Assembly (NCBI GenBank): GCA_030669135.1
Contig: DAOVEE010000005.1
Span: 1-23,777, forward strand
Length of the DNA: 23,777 nt
Direction: 5' to 3'
From: Candidatus Bathyarchaeota archaeon
Lineage (GTDB): Archaea > Thermoproteota > Bathyarchaeia > TCS64
A model generated the notes under the pieces. That model searched no databases. It saw nothing but the letters and a program-made list of their open reading frames with translations, and had not been told where the DNA came from. Both the position numbers and the translations under genes were made by a program. Below are positions 1 to 6,700 of the stretch, in pieces (within the stretch, counting starts at the first letter, position 1; every line of letters begins with the position of its first letter).

Positions 1-186
1 GAGCAGAGTATGGTGAGTCACAACTTGAAGATGCTTGAGCAGTGTAGCTTCGTGTTCTCCGAGAGGCGGGGCAAGAAGAAGTACGTCTCGCTGAACGAGG
101 ATACCGTAAATTCGATTTTAGGTATCGTTGAGAACCATGAGGCTAAATACTGTAGGACCGTCGGTAACTGCCCGTTCAGGGGTTAG
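1..186 (+). CDS. ArsR-type winged-helix regulator, C-terminal part
   Basis: The first 61 codons are open from base 1 and end at TAG (184-186); the 5' end lies outside the window. The peptide starts with EQSMVSHNL, the recognition helix of an ArsR-type HTH, then the beta-wing (ERRGKKKYVSLN) and a C-terminal helix ending in KYCRTVGNCPF. It aligns without gaps to the C-terminal half of the next gene, including the nine residues EQSMVSHNL, a Cys in the helix after it, and a C-X5-C pair near the end, so the two are tandem paralogs. Family knowledge: ArsR proteins are dimeric repressors that sense metals or redox state through Cys. I infer that this one also controls the hcp locus. The ligand is unknown. 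Confidence 0.85.
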   Translation, partial: EQSMVSHNLKMLEQCSFVFSERRGKKKYVSLNEDTVNSILGIVENHEAKYCRTVGNCPFRG

Positions 187-197
187 TTGTAGACTCC

Positions 198-203
198 TTT
201 TTT
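198..203 (+). terminator. T6 run after the first ArsR gene
   Basis: Six consecutive T residues lie 12 nt after the stop of the first regulator. Archaeal termination often needs only a short U-tract, so this may end that transcript before the promoter of the next gene. Confidence 0.4.
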
Positions 204-225
204 GGATGGGTCTTATCCGCAACCC

Positions 226-232
226 TTATATT
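226..232 (+). promoter_or_regulatory. TATA box of second ArsR gene / hcp operon
   Basis: TTATATT is centred about 23-26 bp upstream of the ATG at 252. This predicts a leaderless or nearly leaderless transcript, and no Shine-Dalgarno motif precedes that ATG. Confidence 0.5.
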
Positions 233-251
233 CTAATGAAACATTCTTCAT

Positions 252-614
252 ATGAAGATTGTTTCAGATAAGGTGTCTGGTGTGAAGAAGAGATTCACAA
301 ACCTCTGCTACGGCTTCTTTTCCACCTTGGCCAACCCGACGCGGCTAGCCATAATCGAGAAGCTCGACGAGGGACCCATGAATGTAACGGGGCTCGTGAA
401 CACCCTAGGCCAGGAGCAGAGCATGGTGAGCCACAACCTGCGGCCCCTCGTCCGGTGCAAGCTGGTGAATGTGAGAAGGGAAGGTAAGCAGAGGGTATAC
501 AGCCTCAACCACGAGACCCTGGACCCTATAGTGAAGTCGGTTGAGCTCCACGCGGAAAAGTTCTGCGAAGGCGGCGCCAACTGCCCACTCAAGGCCAAGT
601 CTGAGGCATCCTGA
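252..614 (+). CDS. ArsR-family transcriptional regulator next to hcp
   Basis: A 120-aa winged-helix protein. Residues 18-40 contain the ArsR-type opening (FSTLANPTRLAIIEKL), residues 45-67 the HTH with EQSMVSHNL, and residues 72-86 the beta-wing. Cys sit at 19, 69, 105 and 111; 69 and the C-X5-C pair 105/111 are shared with the partial paralog upstream. The usual ArsR metal motif ELCVCDL in the recognition region is absent, so classic As/Cd sensing is unlikely. It ends 16 nt before hcp with GGAGAT in the gap, so it is probably co-transcribed with hcp. I infer autoregulated, thiol- or Fe-S-based control of hcp. The ATG was chosen from TATA spacing; the ATG at 236 is out of frame. Confidence 0.85.
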   Translation: MKIVSDKVSGVKKRFTNLCYGFFSTLANPTRLAIIEKLDEGPMNVTGLVNTLGQEQSMVSHNLRPLVRCKLVNVRREGKQRVYSLNHETLDPIVKSVELHAEKFCEGGANCPLKAKSEAS

Positions 615-630
615 GAGGAGATGAGAGAAA

Positions 631-2256
631 ATGTTTTGTTATCAATGTGAGCAGACGGCCGGAGGAACCGGCTGCACACGTGTAGGAGTATGCGGAAAAC
701 AGCCAGAGGTGGCAGCGCTGCAGGACCTCTTGGTCCACGCATTGAAGGGATTGAGCGCCGTCGCCGTGGAGTCGAGGAAACTCGGCGTCGAGGACGCGGA
801 GATAAACCAGTTCATCAACGAGGCCATGTTCAGCACTCTCACCAACGTGAACTTTGACCCCGAGAGGTTCCTTCCGTTAATCCGTAAAAGCGTGGAGCAC
901 CGGGAGAGGCTCAAGGCTCAGGTGGAGAAGAAGGGCGGCAACCCCGGCTACCCCGAGGCGGCGAGCTTCAAGCCCGCGGAGAGTCTGGAGGAGATTATCA
1001 AGCAGGGCGCAGAGGTAGGGGTCATGAGCAGCCCCAGCATGGACCCCGACGCCCTCAGCCTCCAGCAGCTACTCATCTACGGCATCAAGGGAGTGGCGGC
1101 GTACGCCGACCACGCCCACATACTGGGCAAGGACAACCCCAAGATCAGCGAGTTCATCCACAGAAGCCTAGCCGCAACCCTGAACCCCAATAAATCGGTC
1201 GCGGAGATGTACGACCTGGTGATGGGCTGCGGGGAGGCGAACCTGTGGGCCATGGAGCTGCTGGACGCCGCGAACACCGGATCCTATGGCCACCCTGTGC
1301 CCACTGAGGTGCCCCTCGGCCACAAGAAGGGAAAAGCCATACTGGTCTCGGGCCACGACCTCAGAGACCTGGAGATGCTGTTGAAGCAGACAGAGGGAAA
1401 GGGCATCTACGTTTACACCCACGGCGAGATGCTGCCCACCCACGGGTACCCCGAGCTCAAGAAGTACAACCACCTCTACGGCCACTACGGCACAGCGTGG
1501 CAGAACCAGATCAAGGAGTTCGCCCAGTTCCCGGGTGCCATACTCATGACCACCAACTGCATCCAGAGGCCCACGGAGAGCTACAAGGACAACATATTCA
1601 CCACGGGCCTCGTGGGATGGCCCAGGGTCACCCACATCAAGTACAAGGACTTCACCCCGGTCATCGAGAAGGCGCTTGAGATGGCGGGCTTCAAGGAGGA
1701 CGACCCCGGTGACAGCGTCATGGTAGGCTTCGCCCACAACGCCGTGATGGGCGTCGCAGGCGCGGTCATCGACGCGGTGAAGGAAGGCAAGATCAGGCAC
1801 TTCTTCCTGGTGGGCGGCTGCGACGGCGCGAAGCCGGGGCGCAGCTACTACACCGAGTTCGTGGAGAAGGCCCCCGAGGACACCGTGGTGCTGACGCTGG
1901 CGTGCGGCAAGTTCAGGTTCTTCGACAAGAAGCTTGGCGACATCGGAGGCATCCCCCGTCTACTTGACATCGGCCAGTGTAACGACGCGTACAGCGCGGT
2001 CCAGATCGCGTTGGCGCTCGCGGATGCCTTCGAGGTGGGCGTGAACGACCTTCCACTGAGCATGATACTGAGCTGGTACGAGCAGAAGGCCGTCGCCATA
2101 CTGCTGACGCTGTTTTACCTGGGCATCAAGGACATCAGGCTCGGACCGAGCCTCCCCGCGTTCATAACCCCGAACATACTGAACGTGCTGGTGGAGAAGT
2201 TCAACGTCATGCCCATATCCACACCCGACGAGGACCTGAAGGCCATCCTCGGATAA
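631..2256 (+). CDS. hcp: Hybrid cluster protein (hydroxylamine reductase / NO-detoxifying Hcp)
   Basis: A 541-aa Fe-S enzyme of class I type. The N-terminal cubane cluster ligands are Cys3, Cys6, Cys15 and Cys21, the spacing known from Desulfovibrio Hcp. Hybrid-cluster ligands are visible in order: His242 (SGHDL), Glu266 (HGEM), Cys310 (TTNC), Cys397 (GGCDGA), Cys425 (LACGKF), Cys450 (GQCNDA), Glu484 and Lys486 (WYEQKA). All expected ligands are present, so it should be active. Family role: reduction of hydroxylamine in vitro, and NO reduction or protein S-nitrosylation in vivo; cytoplasmic. No Hcr-type reductase follows; a rubredoxin at 18948 is a possible but unlinked donor. A GGAGAT Shine-Dalgarno motif sits in the 16-nt gap after the regulator. 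Confidence 0.96.
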   Translation: MFCYQCEQTAGGTGCTRVGVCGKQPEVAALQDLLVHALKGLSAVAVESRKLGVEDAEINQFINEAMFSTLTNVNFDPERFLPLIRKSVEHRERLKAQVEKKGGNPGYPEAASFKPAESLEEIIKQGAEVGVMSSPSMDPDALSLQQLLIYGIKGVAAYADHAHILGKDNPKISEFIHRSLAATLNPNKSVAEMYDLVMGCGEANLWAMELLDAANTGSYGHPVPTEVPLGHKKGKAILVSGHDLRDLEMLLKQTEGKGIYVYTHGEMLPTHGYPELKKYNHLYGHYGTAWQNQIKEFAQFPGAILMTTNCIQRPTESYKDNIFTTGLVGWPRVTHIKYKDFTPVIEKALEMAGFKEDDPGDSVMVGFAHNAVMGVAGAVIDAVKEGKIRHFFLVGGCDGAKPGRSYYTEFVEKAPEDTVVLTLACGKFRFFDKKLGDIGGIPRLLDIGQCNDAYSAVQIALALADAFEVGVNDLPLSMILSWYEQKAVAILLTLFYLGIKDIRLGPSLPAFITPNILNVLVEKFNVMPISTPDEDLKAILG

Positions 2257-2266
2257 CCCACTTATT

Positions 2267-2617
2267 ATGGTGAAACTGATGGAGATAGCGAGAGTAGCCG
2301 ACACGGCGCCTGGGAAGAACCCATATGGCGTGGAGACCAAGAAGATATACGACCACGAAAACGCCCTAGGGGTCCACATACTGCTGAGGCCGGGCGAAAG
2401 GCTCAGACGGCACATCACCCCCGTGGACGTCATGTTCTACGTACTTGAGGGAGAGGGCGTCGTGGAGATAGGCAACGAGAAGACGGCGGTGGGAAGAGAC
2501 TCAGCGGTTCACAGCCCCGCCAGGATAGTGCACTGCTGGTACAACGAGTCCGACTTGGACCTCAGGGTCCTCGTCGTTAAGACGCCGCGCCCCACAGAGT
2601 CCACAGTTTTACTTTAA
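2267..2617 (+). CDS. Small single-domain cupin protein
   Basis: A 116-aa protein with a cupin core at about residues 38-100. The first cupin motif is RPGERLRRHITPVDVMFYVLEGEG, with His as likely metal ligand and a Glu before the Gly-rich turn. The second motif contains SPARIVHCWYN, with the other His. Cupins of this size bind a divalent metal and act as small enzymes or sensors; the substrate cannot be told from sequence. It starts 10 nt after hcp and is very likely in the same operon. Met5 (ATG at 2279) has GGTGA just upstream and may be the true start. Its place after hcp suggests a stress or redox role, which is inference. Confidence 0.8.
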   Translation: MVKLMEIARVADTAPGKNPYGVETKKIYDHENALGVHILLRPGERLRRHITPVDVMFYVLEGEGVVEIGNEKTAVGRDSAVHSPARIVHCWYNESDLDLRVLVVKTPRPTESTVLL

Positions 2618-2645
2618 TTCTCTTTCACTCGACCCCCCAACCAAG

Positions 2646-2659
2646 TTTATAGCTATAAA
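2646..2659. promoter_or_regulatory. Perfect 14-bp palindromic TATA-like element
   Basis: TTTATAGCTATAAA is a perfect palindrome between the convergent cupin and archease genes. On the plus strand it puts a predicted start about 26 bp downstream, near 2683, exactly at the base of the hairpin at 2682-2710. On the minus strand it reads CTTTTTATAG and may instead serve as the U-tract that ends the guaA-archease transcript. Confidence 0.35.
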
Positions 2660-2681
2660 AAGACGAGAGATACAGAGTAGC

Positions 2682-2710
2682 CGCCGATGAGCTATTCGAG
2701 CTTCTCGGCG
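2682..2710. other. Hairpin downstream of the archease gene
   Basis: Bases 2682-2692 pair with 2700-2710: six GC-rich pairs, one mismatch, then four pairs including a G-T, around a 7-nt loop. It begins 2 bases past the archease stop on the minus strand and is followed on that strand by a T5 run about 20 nt on, so a role in 3'-end formation or RNA stability is the simplest reading. Confidence 0.4.
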
Positions 2711-2711
2711 T

Positions 2712-3143
2712 CTAGGTGTCGAACACCATCCTGACCCGCCAGCCCTTCTCCTCCTCCTCCTCCGCTATCTCCATCATGTGGTATGTGACGGCCTTGACGG
2801 CGATACCCACCTCGTGAGTCTCACGGCTGAACCTCTCACCTATGCACCGAGCCTTGGCAGTGAAGCTGTCCGCGTCGACCTGTATATCGATCCTTCTTGG
2901 AACCAGGAACTCGACGTCGTTCAAGTAGAGGAACTCGTCCATGAGGTTGAAGAGCAGGCTCTCCATGTCCATCCCCTCGGCCTCCAAGGTGAACTCCTCT
3001 TTCTCGGCTATTCCCTCGATGGGAGTCATGGCGTTGAACATGCCGAAGGCCAGGTTGGCGAAAGCCTCTCCGAGGGTGGAGCCGGTGGCCTCGACGAGGA
3101 GGTCCGCCAGCGGGCCCCCCTCCGGGTAGGTGAAGCTTTTCAT
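2712..3143 (-). CDS. Archease (RtcB tRNA-splicing ligase cofactor)
   Basis: A 143-aa archease-family protein (MTH1598/TM1083 type). The family pattern is clear: GSTLGEAFANLAFGMFNAMTP near residues 21-41, a central stretch LLFNLMDEFLYLNDVEFLVPR, then GERFSRETHEVGIAVKAVTYHMM and the acidic C-terminus VRMVFDT. Known role: it activates RtcB by aiding guanylate transfer during tRNA and RNA ligation; acidic residues bind metal. The usual N-terminal HTAD motif is altered to GPLAD, so the His is missing while the Asp remains. I chose ATG 3143 because it sits in TGATG, overlapping the stop of a preserved guaA tail (see repeat 3145-3182). That shows an ancestral guaA-archease coupled operon. An in-frame GTG lies at 3152. 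Confidence 0.9.
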   Translation of the reverse strand: MKSFTYPEGGPLADLLVEATGSTLGEAFANLAFGMFNAMTPIEGIAEKEEFTLEAEGMDMESLLFNLMDEFLYLNDVEFLVPRRIDIQVDADSFTAKARCIGERFSRETHEVGIAVKAVTYHMMEIAEEEEEKGWRVRMVFDT

Positions 3144-3144
3144 C

Positions 3145-3182
3145 ACTCCCACTCTATGGTGGACGGGGGTTTATGGGTTATG
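3145..3182 (-). repeat. guaA-tail direct repeat, distal copy (candidate att site)
   Basis: A 38-bp direct repeat of 3655-3692, offset exactly 510 bp, 35/38 identical. On the minus strand it encodes ITHKPPSTIEWE plus stop, the same C-terminal peptide as guaA. The three mismatches are adjacent and change the codons CCC AGC to CCG TCC, both Pro-Ser, so the peptide is unchanged. The TGA stop of this orphan tail overlaps the archease ATG (TGATG). This looks like the original host guaA 3' end, displaced by insertion of the gene between the repeats. Confidence 0.8.
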
Positions 3183-3620
3183 CCCCACCAGGCCACCATG
3201 GAACCTGAGCCAGTAAACCGGGGCCTCATCGTAGGTGATCCTCTCATGGCCCCAGAAGGCGTCGATGTCTCCACCGCTGGTAAAGCTGTACCTCCATGGG
3301 GCCGCAACATATTCCTCTGGGCCACGGTACGGGTTCTTTCTCTCCACAAGCCCCAGAGCCTTGACGAGGAACCCGAACACCTCACCCGGGTCGCGGGCCG
3401 TGGCGACGCCGTAGTAATTCATAGACCATATGGCATGGTCATCCCTGAAGACCACTTCCTCACCGATGAAGGGGTTGCCCCCGAAGTACCTGTCCCTGTA
3501 GGTGTAGCCGTCTCGGGAGAGCAGGTATTCTTTCGAGCCGTCAGCGAGCCGCTTAGGCTCGAAGGTTGACGAGCCATAGGTACGCCTCTTGGCCCACACC
3601 AGAAAATCAGCTAGATCCAT
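3171..3620 (-). CDS. DUF5680-type protein, cargo between guaA repeats
   Basis: A 149-aa protein that resembles the DUF5680 family, a C-terminal domain of some XRE-type regulators and also found alone. Visible signature: LADFLVWAKRRTYG at the start, YRDRYFGGNPFIGEEVVF, IWSMNYYGVA, PYRGPEEY and VYWLRFHGGLV at the end. No HTH is present and no activity is known to me. Its last codons (HNP, stop TAA) lie inside the distal guaA-tail repeat, and it begins 33 nt after the guaA stop, so it occupies almost the whole 510-bp repeat unit. ATG 3620 is preferred; the GTG at 3662 would start inside the repeat. It may be read from the guaA promoter. No integrase is present. Confidence 0.75.
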   Translation of the reverse strand: MDLADFLVWAKRRTYGSSTFEPKRLADGSKEYLLSRDGYTYRDRYFGGNPFIGEEVVFRDDHAIWSMNYYGVATARDPGEVFGFLVKALGLVERKNPYRGPEEYVAAPWRYSFTSGGDIDAFWGHERITYDEAPVYWLRFHGGLVGHNP

Positions 3621-3652
3621 AAAGAAACAGAATATGTGGGTTATTAGAAGGT

Positions 3653-5203
3653 TTACTCCCACTCTATGGTGCTGGGGGGTTTATGGGTTATGTCGTAGAC
3701 AACCCGGGTGACGCCGGGTATCTCGTTGCCGATCCTGTTGCTTATACGCTCCAGGACCTCCCACGGCGCCTTGCTGAAGCTGGCGGTCATCGCGTCGACG
3801 CTCTCGACCAATCTGACGGCTATGGTCCACCCGTACGCCCGTTCGTCGCCCTTAACCCCCGTGGTCTTGGTGTTGGTCAGCACGGCGAAGTACTGCCAGA
3901 GCCTTTCCCTGAAGGGGTGGGCCTCCACCTCCTCGCAGACGATGGCGTCCGCCTTCCTGAGCGCATCCAACTTAGCCTCCGTGATGGGGCCGATTATCCT
4001 GACGGCTAGGCCCGGCCCGGGGAAGGGCTGCCTCCACACAAGCTCCCCCGGGAGCCCCAGTCGCTCCCCCAGTCCCCTGACCTCGTCCTTGTATAGCTCC
4101 CCCAGGGGGTCGATTACCTCCTTGAACATCATCTGGAGGGGTAATCCACCCACGTTATGGTGGGTCTTTATAGTGTCGCTGTTCCGGGTCAACCCGGACT
4201 CGATCCTGTCGGGGTAGATCGTGCCCTGAATGAGGTAATCGGCCCCGAACCTCCGGGCCTCATCCTCGAAGACCCTGATGAACTCCTCCCCGATGATCTT
4301 CCGCTTCTCCTCGGGGTCGACCACGCCCTCGAGCTTCCTGAGAAACCTCTCTCTCGCATCCACCACCACTAGGTTGAGGCCCCTGTCCTTGAAGGCGTCC
4401 TCCACCTCGGCGGACTCGTTCGCCCTCATGAGGCCCTGGTCGACGTGGACGGCCATCAGGTTCCCTCCCAAGGCTTTCCCCGCCAGAGCGGCGGCTACGC
4501 TGGAGTCTACGCCTCCGCTCAAGGCGATGATAGCCTTCCCGTCCCCCACGGCGTCCTTGATCGCCCGGATCGCCTCCTCCGCCCTGTCCAGAGGCCTCCA
4601 GTTGGGCTCGCAGCCGCAGATCTTGAAAACATAGTTCCTGAGCATCTCGTTGCCGTGCACAGTGTGGACCACCTCGGGGTGCCACTGGAGGCCCCAGATA
4701 GGTTTCTTGTCGTGCCTCATGGCGGCGACCGGCGCCCTGTCGGTGTGCGCCATGACTCTGAAGCCCTCCGGCGCCTCGAAAACCGTGTCTCCGTGGCTCA
4801 TCCACACCTGCTCGCAGGCGTCCAGCCCCTCCAGCACCCCGACGGGTTCATATATGTAGGCTTTGGTCACGCCGTACTCTCTGGCCTTCGCCAACTCTCC
4901 GCCGTGCATCGCGGCGAGGAGCTGGAGCCCGTAGCATAGCCCGAGGACCGGGACCCCCATCTCAAGTATATCGGGATCGAGGGTGAGGGCGTTCTCCGCC
5001 TTGACGCTGCTGGGGCTCCCTGAGAAGATGACTCCCTTCACGTTCATAACCGAGCCCAGGGCCTCCACCTCGGCTCTCGTCGTGTCGCTGGGCAGGATCT
5101 CGCTGTAGACGTTCATCTCGCGGACCCTGCGGGCTATGAGGTGGCAGTACTGGCCGCCGAAGTCCAGGATGGCTATCCCGTCGTGTCGTGTGTCGGGGGT
5201 CAT
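3653..5203 (-). CDS. guaA: GMP synthase (glutamine-hydrolysing), fused one-chain form
   Basis: A 516-aa enzyme converting XMP, ATP and glutamine to GMP in the cytoplasm. The class I amidotransferase domain covers residues 8-195, with catalytic Cys90 (GLCYGLQ), His175 and Glu177 (WHPE). The ATP-pyrophosphatase domain has its P-loop LSGGVDSS at 228-235, followed by the dimerization domain ending in DITHKPPSTIEWE. Many euryarchaea split this into two subunits; here it is one chain of bacterial-like length. Upstream, TTAAATAA at 5241-5248 gives a TATA box with a short leader. Its 3' end is duplicated 510 bp downstream, and the terminal codons differ silently from that copy, so the present tail may have been brought in by an insertion. 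Confidence 0.97.
   Translation of the reverse strand: MTPDTRHDGIAILDFGGQYCHLIARRVREMNVYSEILPSDTTRAEVEALGSVMNVKGVIFSGSPSSVKAENALTLDPDILEMGVPVLGLCYGLQLLAAMHGGELAKAREYGVTKAYIYEPVGVLEGLDACEQVWMSHGDTVFEAPEGFRVMAHTDRAPVAAMRHDKKPIWGLQWHPEVVHTVHGNEMLRNYVFKICGCEPNWRPLDRAEEAIRAIKDAVGDGKAIIALSGGVDSSVAAALAGKALGGNLMAVHVDQGLMRANESAEVEDAFKDRGLNLVVVDARERFLRKLEGVVDPEEKRKIIGEEFIRVFEDEARRFGADYLIQGTIYPDRIESGLTRNSDTIKTHHNVGGLPLQMMFKEVIDPLGELYKDEVRGLGERLGLPGELVWRQPFPGPGLAVRIIGPITEAKLDALRKADAIVCEEVEAHPFRERLWQYFAVLTNTKTTGVKGDERAYGWTIAVRLVESVDAMTASFSKAPWEVLERISNRIGNEIPGVTRVVYDITHKPPSTIEWE
3655..3692 (-). repeat. guaA-tail direct repeat, proximal copy (candidate att site)
   Basis: The copy of the 38-bp repeat that now forms the functional end of guaA. 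It covers the last codons and runs into the TAA stop (3653-3655). The mate is at 3145-3182, where the stop is TGA. The 3' end of guaA is a known integration site for genomic islands in bacteria, so the pair fits attL/attR. Confidence 0.8.
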
Positions 5204-5240
5204 TAACTATCATGGAGGAGGGGATGTTTTAATGGTTTTG

Positions 5241-5249
5241 TTAAATAAT
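5241..5249. promoter_or_regulatory. Shared TATA element between guaA and a small membrane protein
   Basis: TTAAATAAT lies about 27 bp upstream of ATG 5274 on the plus strand, and reads ATTATTTAA about 40 bp before the guaA ATG on the minus strand. It can therefore serve both divergent genes. Confidence 0.4.
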
Positions 5250-5273
5250 CGTGCAAGTTTGCATAGATATTTC

Positions 5274-5477
5274 ATGTTTAATGCCTACGACCGCCGCACA
5301 TGGGCCGTGCTTGTGATCGCCGTCGTCCTAACCCTTGTCAACCTAGGTACAAGATGTGACGTCGCCTACAGCCCGGTCATCGTCTGGGCCCTCGCCGGCA
5401 TAGTCTACAAGCAGATGGCGGAGCCCCTGATACCCTACGCCGCCGGCCTGGGGGCCCTGATGATAATCGCGGGATAG
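5274..5477 (+). CDS. Small membrane protein, unknown function
   Basis: A 67-aa protein opening MFNAYDRRTW, followed by hydrophobic stretches at about residues 10-23, 31-42 and 51-66, consistent with two or three membrane spans. Only one Cys is present and I recognise no family. The frame stays open further upstream through the guaA 5' end. Two starts are plausible: ATG 5274, leaderless from the TATA at 5241, and ATG 5232, which has GGAGGAGGGG ending 8 nt before it and adds 14 residues. It is divergent from guaA and convergent with the next gene. Confidence 0.6.
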   Translation: MFNAYDRRTWAVLVIAVVLTLVNLGTRCDVAYSPVIVWALAGIVYKQMAEPLIPYAAGLGALMIIAG

Positions 5478-5505
5478 GCCTCACCTTGGTGAAGAGTAGT
5501 GGGGG

Positions 5506-6624
5506 CTAGAGGTTATCTAGGAGCCTATCCACGTCTTCCTTCGTGTTGTAGAAGTGGTTCGATACCCGTACGTGGTCGCCGTGGGCCGACCTGCCCGTCA
5601 CCTTGATCTTAATGGCCTTGAGCCTTGCAGCCAGCTCCACGGCGCCTTCTTGGAAGTAGCTCACTATCGTCGACGCCGGGGGGCCGGGCGTCCAGAGCTT
5701 CTTCCCGAGACCGGATAGCCGGTCGTAGAGGTAGCGTGAGAGCATGAGGTTCCGTTTCTCCACTTGGCCGATGCCTACCCTGTTCAGGTACTCTAGGGAT
5801 CTCTCCATGGCGTACATGCCCTGGAAGTGGAGTGTCCCGTACTCGAACTTCTCGGCCGTTCCCAGGTCGACCGGGTCCTCGGGGTTGTCGCCTCCCCATA
5901 TCTGGTTCTTCCATCCGGTCCTGTCCGGCGTCAGCTCCGCGAGGTTCTCCCGCTTCACGTAGAGGAAGCTGAGCCCCGCCGGGCCCATGAGGTACTTGTA
6001 GGGGGCGAAGCTCACGTAGTCCACGCCGTCCCTCCTGTAGTCCACGTCTAGGGCGCCCACCGCCTGAGTCGCGTCCACAAGCACCTTGGAGCCGTGGCTG
6101 TGGGCTACCTCGGCCACCTCCCCCAGGTCGAGCCTCTGGCCGTTGACGTAGCTCACCTGGCTGACCTGGACGAGCCTGGTCCTGTCGTCCACGAGCTTCT
6201 CCAGGTCGCCGGTGTCGAAGACGCCTTCCACCGGTCTCCACACGCGGGGCTCGACGCCGTGCCTAGCCGTGGTGTGGGTGTGCAGCGGGTTGTGCTCCCA
6301 CTCGGGGAAGACGACGTTGTCGCCTCTCTTCCACTCTGTGCCGTTCACAACTATGTTGAGCCCCGAGCCGGTGCACATGTCGAAGGCGACCTCCTCGGCG
6401 GAGACGTGGATGAAGGCCGCGACCATCTCTCTAACACGTCTCGCCTTGGCCAGCCACTCCTGGAGGATCGTCCTGTCCCCCGTGGTGTCGAACATGTACC
6501 ACTGGTCCACGTACTCTCCGTAGCCGTCCCTCACCTGCGCCGGCATGAGCCCTACGAATGCGTTGTCCAGATATACCCAGTCCCTCAGGACGGGGAAGTC
6601 CCTACGAATCGCGGAGACATCCAT
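5506..6624 (-). CDS. Class V aminotransferase-like PLP enzyme (cysteine desulfurase/epimerase type)
   Basis: A 372-aa fold-type I PLP protein. It opens with DFPVLRDWVYLDNAFVGLMP, contains VDATQAVG at 183-190 (Asp184 and Gln187 contact PLP), the Schiff-base Lys210 in SFAPYKYLMGP, and ends with the family tail VRVSNHFYNTKEDVDRLLDNL. The catalytic Cys loop of NifS/SufS-type desulfurases is not visible near residues 340-355, where GRSAHGDHVRVS is read, so I favour a desulfurase-like lyase, epimerase or transaminase of unknown substrate rather than a true IscS/SufS. GGTGAGG precedes the ATG by about 5 nt. It may share a minus-strand unit with the Liv ATPases and the next gene upstream. Confidence 0.85.
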   Translation of the reverse strand: MDVSAIRRDFPVLRDWVYLDNAFVGLMPAQVRDGYGEYVDQWYMFDTTGDRTILQEWLAKARRVREMVAAFIHVSAEEVAFDMCTGSGLNIVVNGTEWKRGDNVVFPEWEHNPLHTHTTARHGVEPRVWRPVEGVFDTGDLEKLVDDRTRLVQVSQVSYVNGQRLDLGEVAEVAHSHGSKVLVDATQAVGALDVDYRRDGVDYVSFAPYKYLMGPAGLSFLYVKRENLAELTPDRTGWKNQIWGGDNPEDPVDLGTAEKFEYGTLHFQGMYAMERSLEYLNRVGIGQVEKRNLMLSRYLYDRLSGLGKKLWTPGPPASTIVSYFQEGAVELAARLKAIKIKVTGRSAHGDHVRVSNHFYNTKEDVDRLLDNL

Positions 6625-6700
6625 GAAAGCCTCACCTATGATGCGTCATATGATGGGCGTTGCTGCGTTTAAGCTAAGCTGTGCATGGCGGGCGCCCCGG

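Noticed and set aside
1168..1800. A 210-codon minus-strand frame inside hcp
   Set aside because: Shadow of hcp, which has all catalytic ligands on the plus strand.
2681..2735. Possible C/D box guide RNA (CGATGA-like box and a later CTGA)
   Set aside because: The C box is imperfect, no D'/C' boxes are visible, and the CTGA is inside the archease coding sequence.
2778..3569. A 263-codon open frame on the plus strand across archease and the DUF5680 gene
   Set aside because: It is a shadow of two minus-strand genes with clear family motifs; its sequence is low-complexity V/E/G-rich with no recognisable domain.
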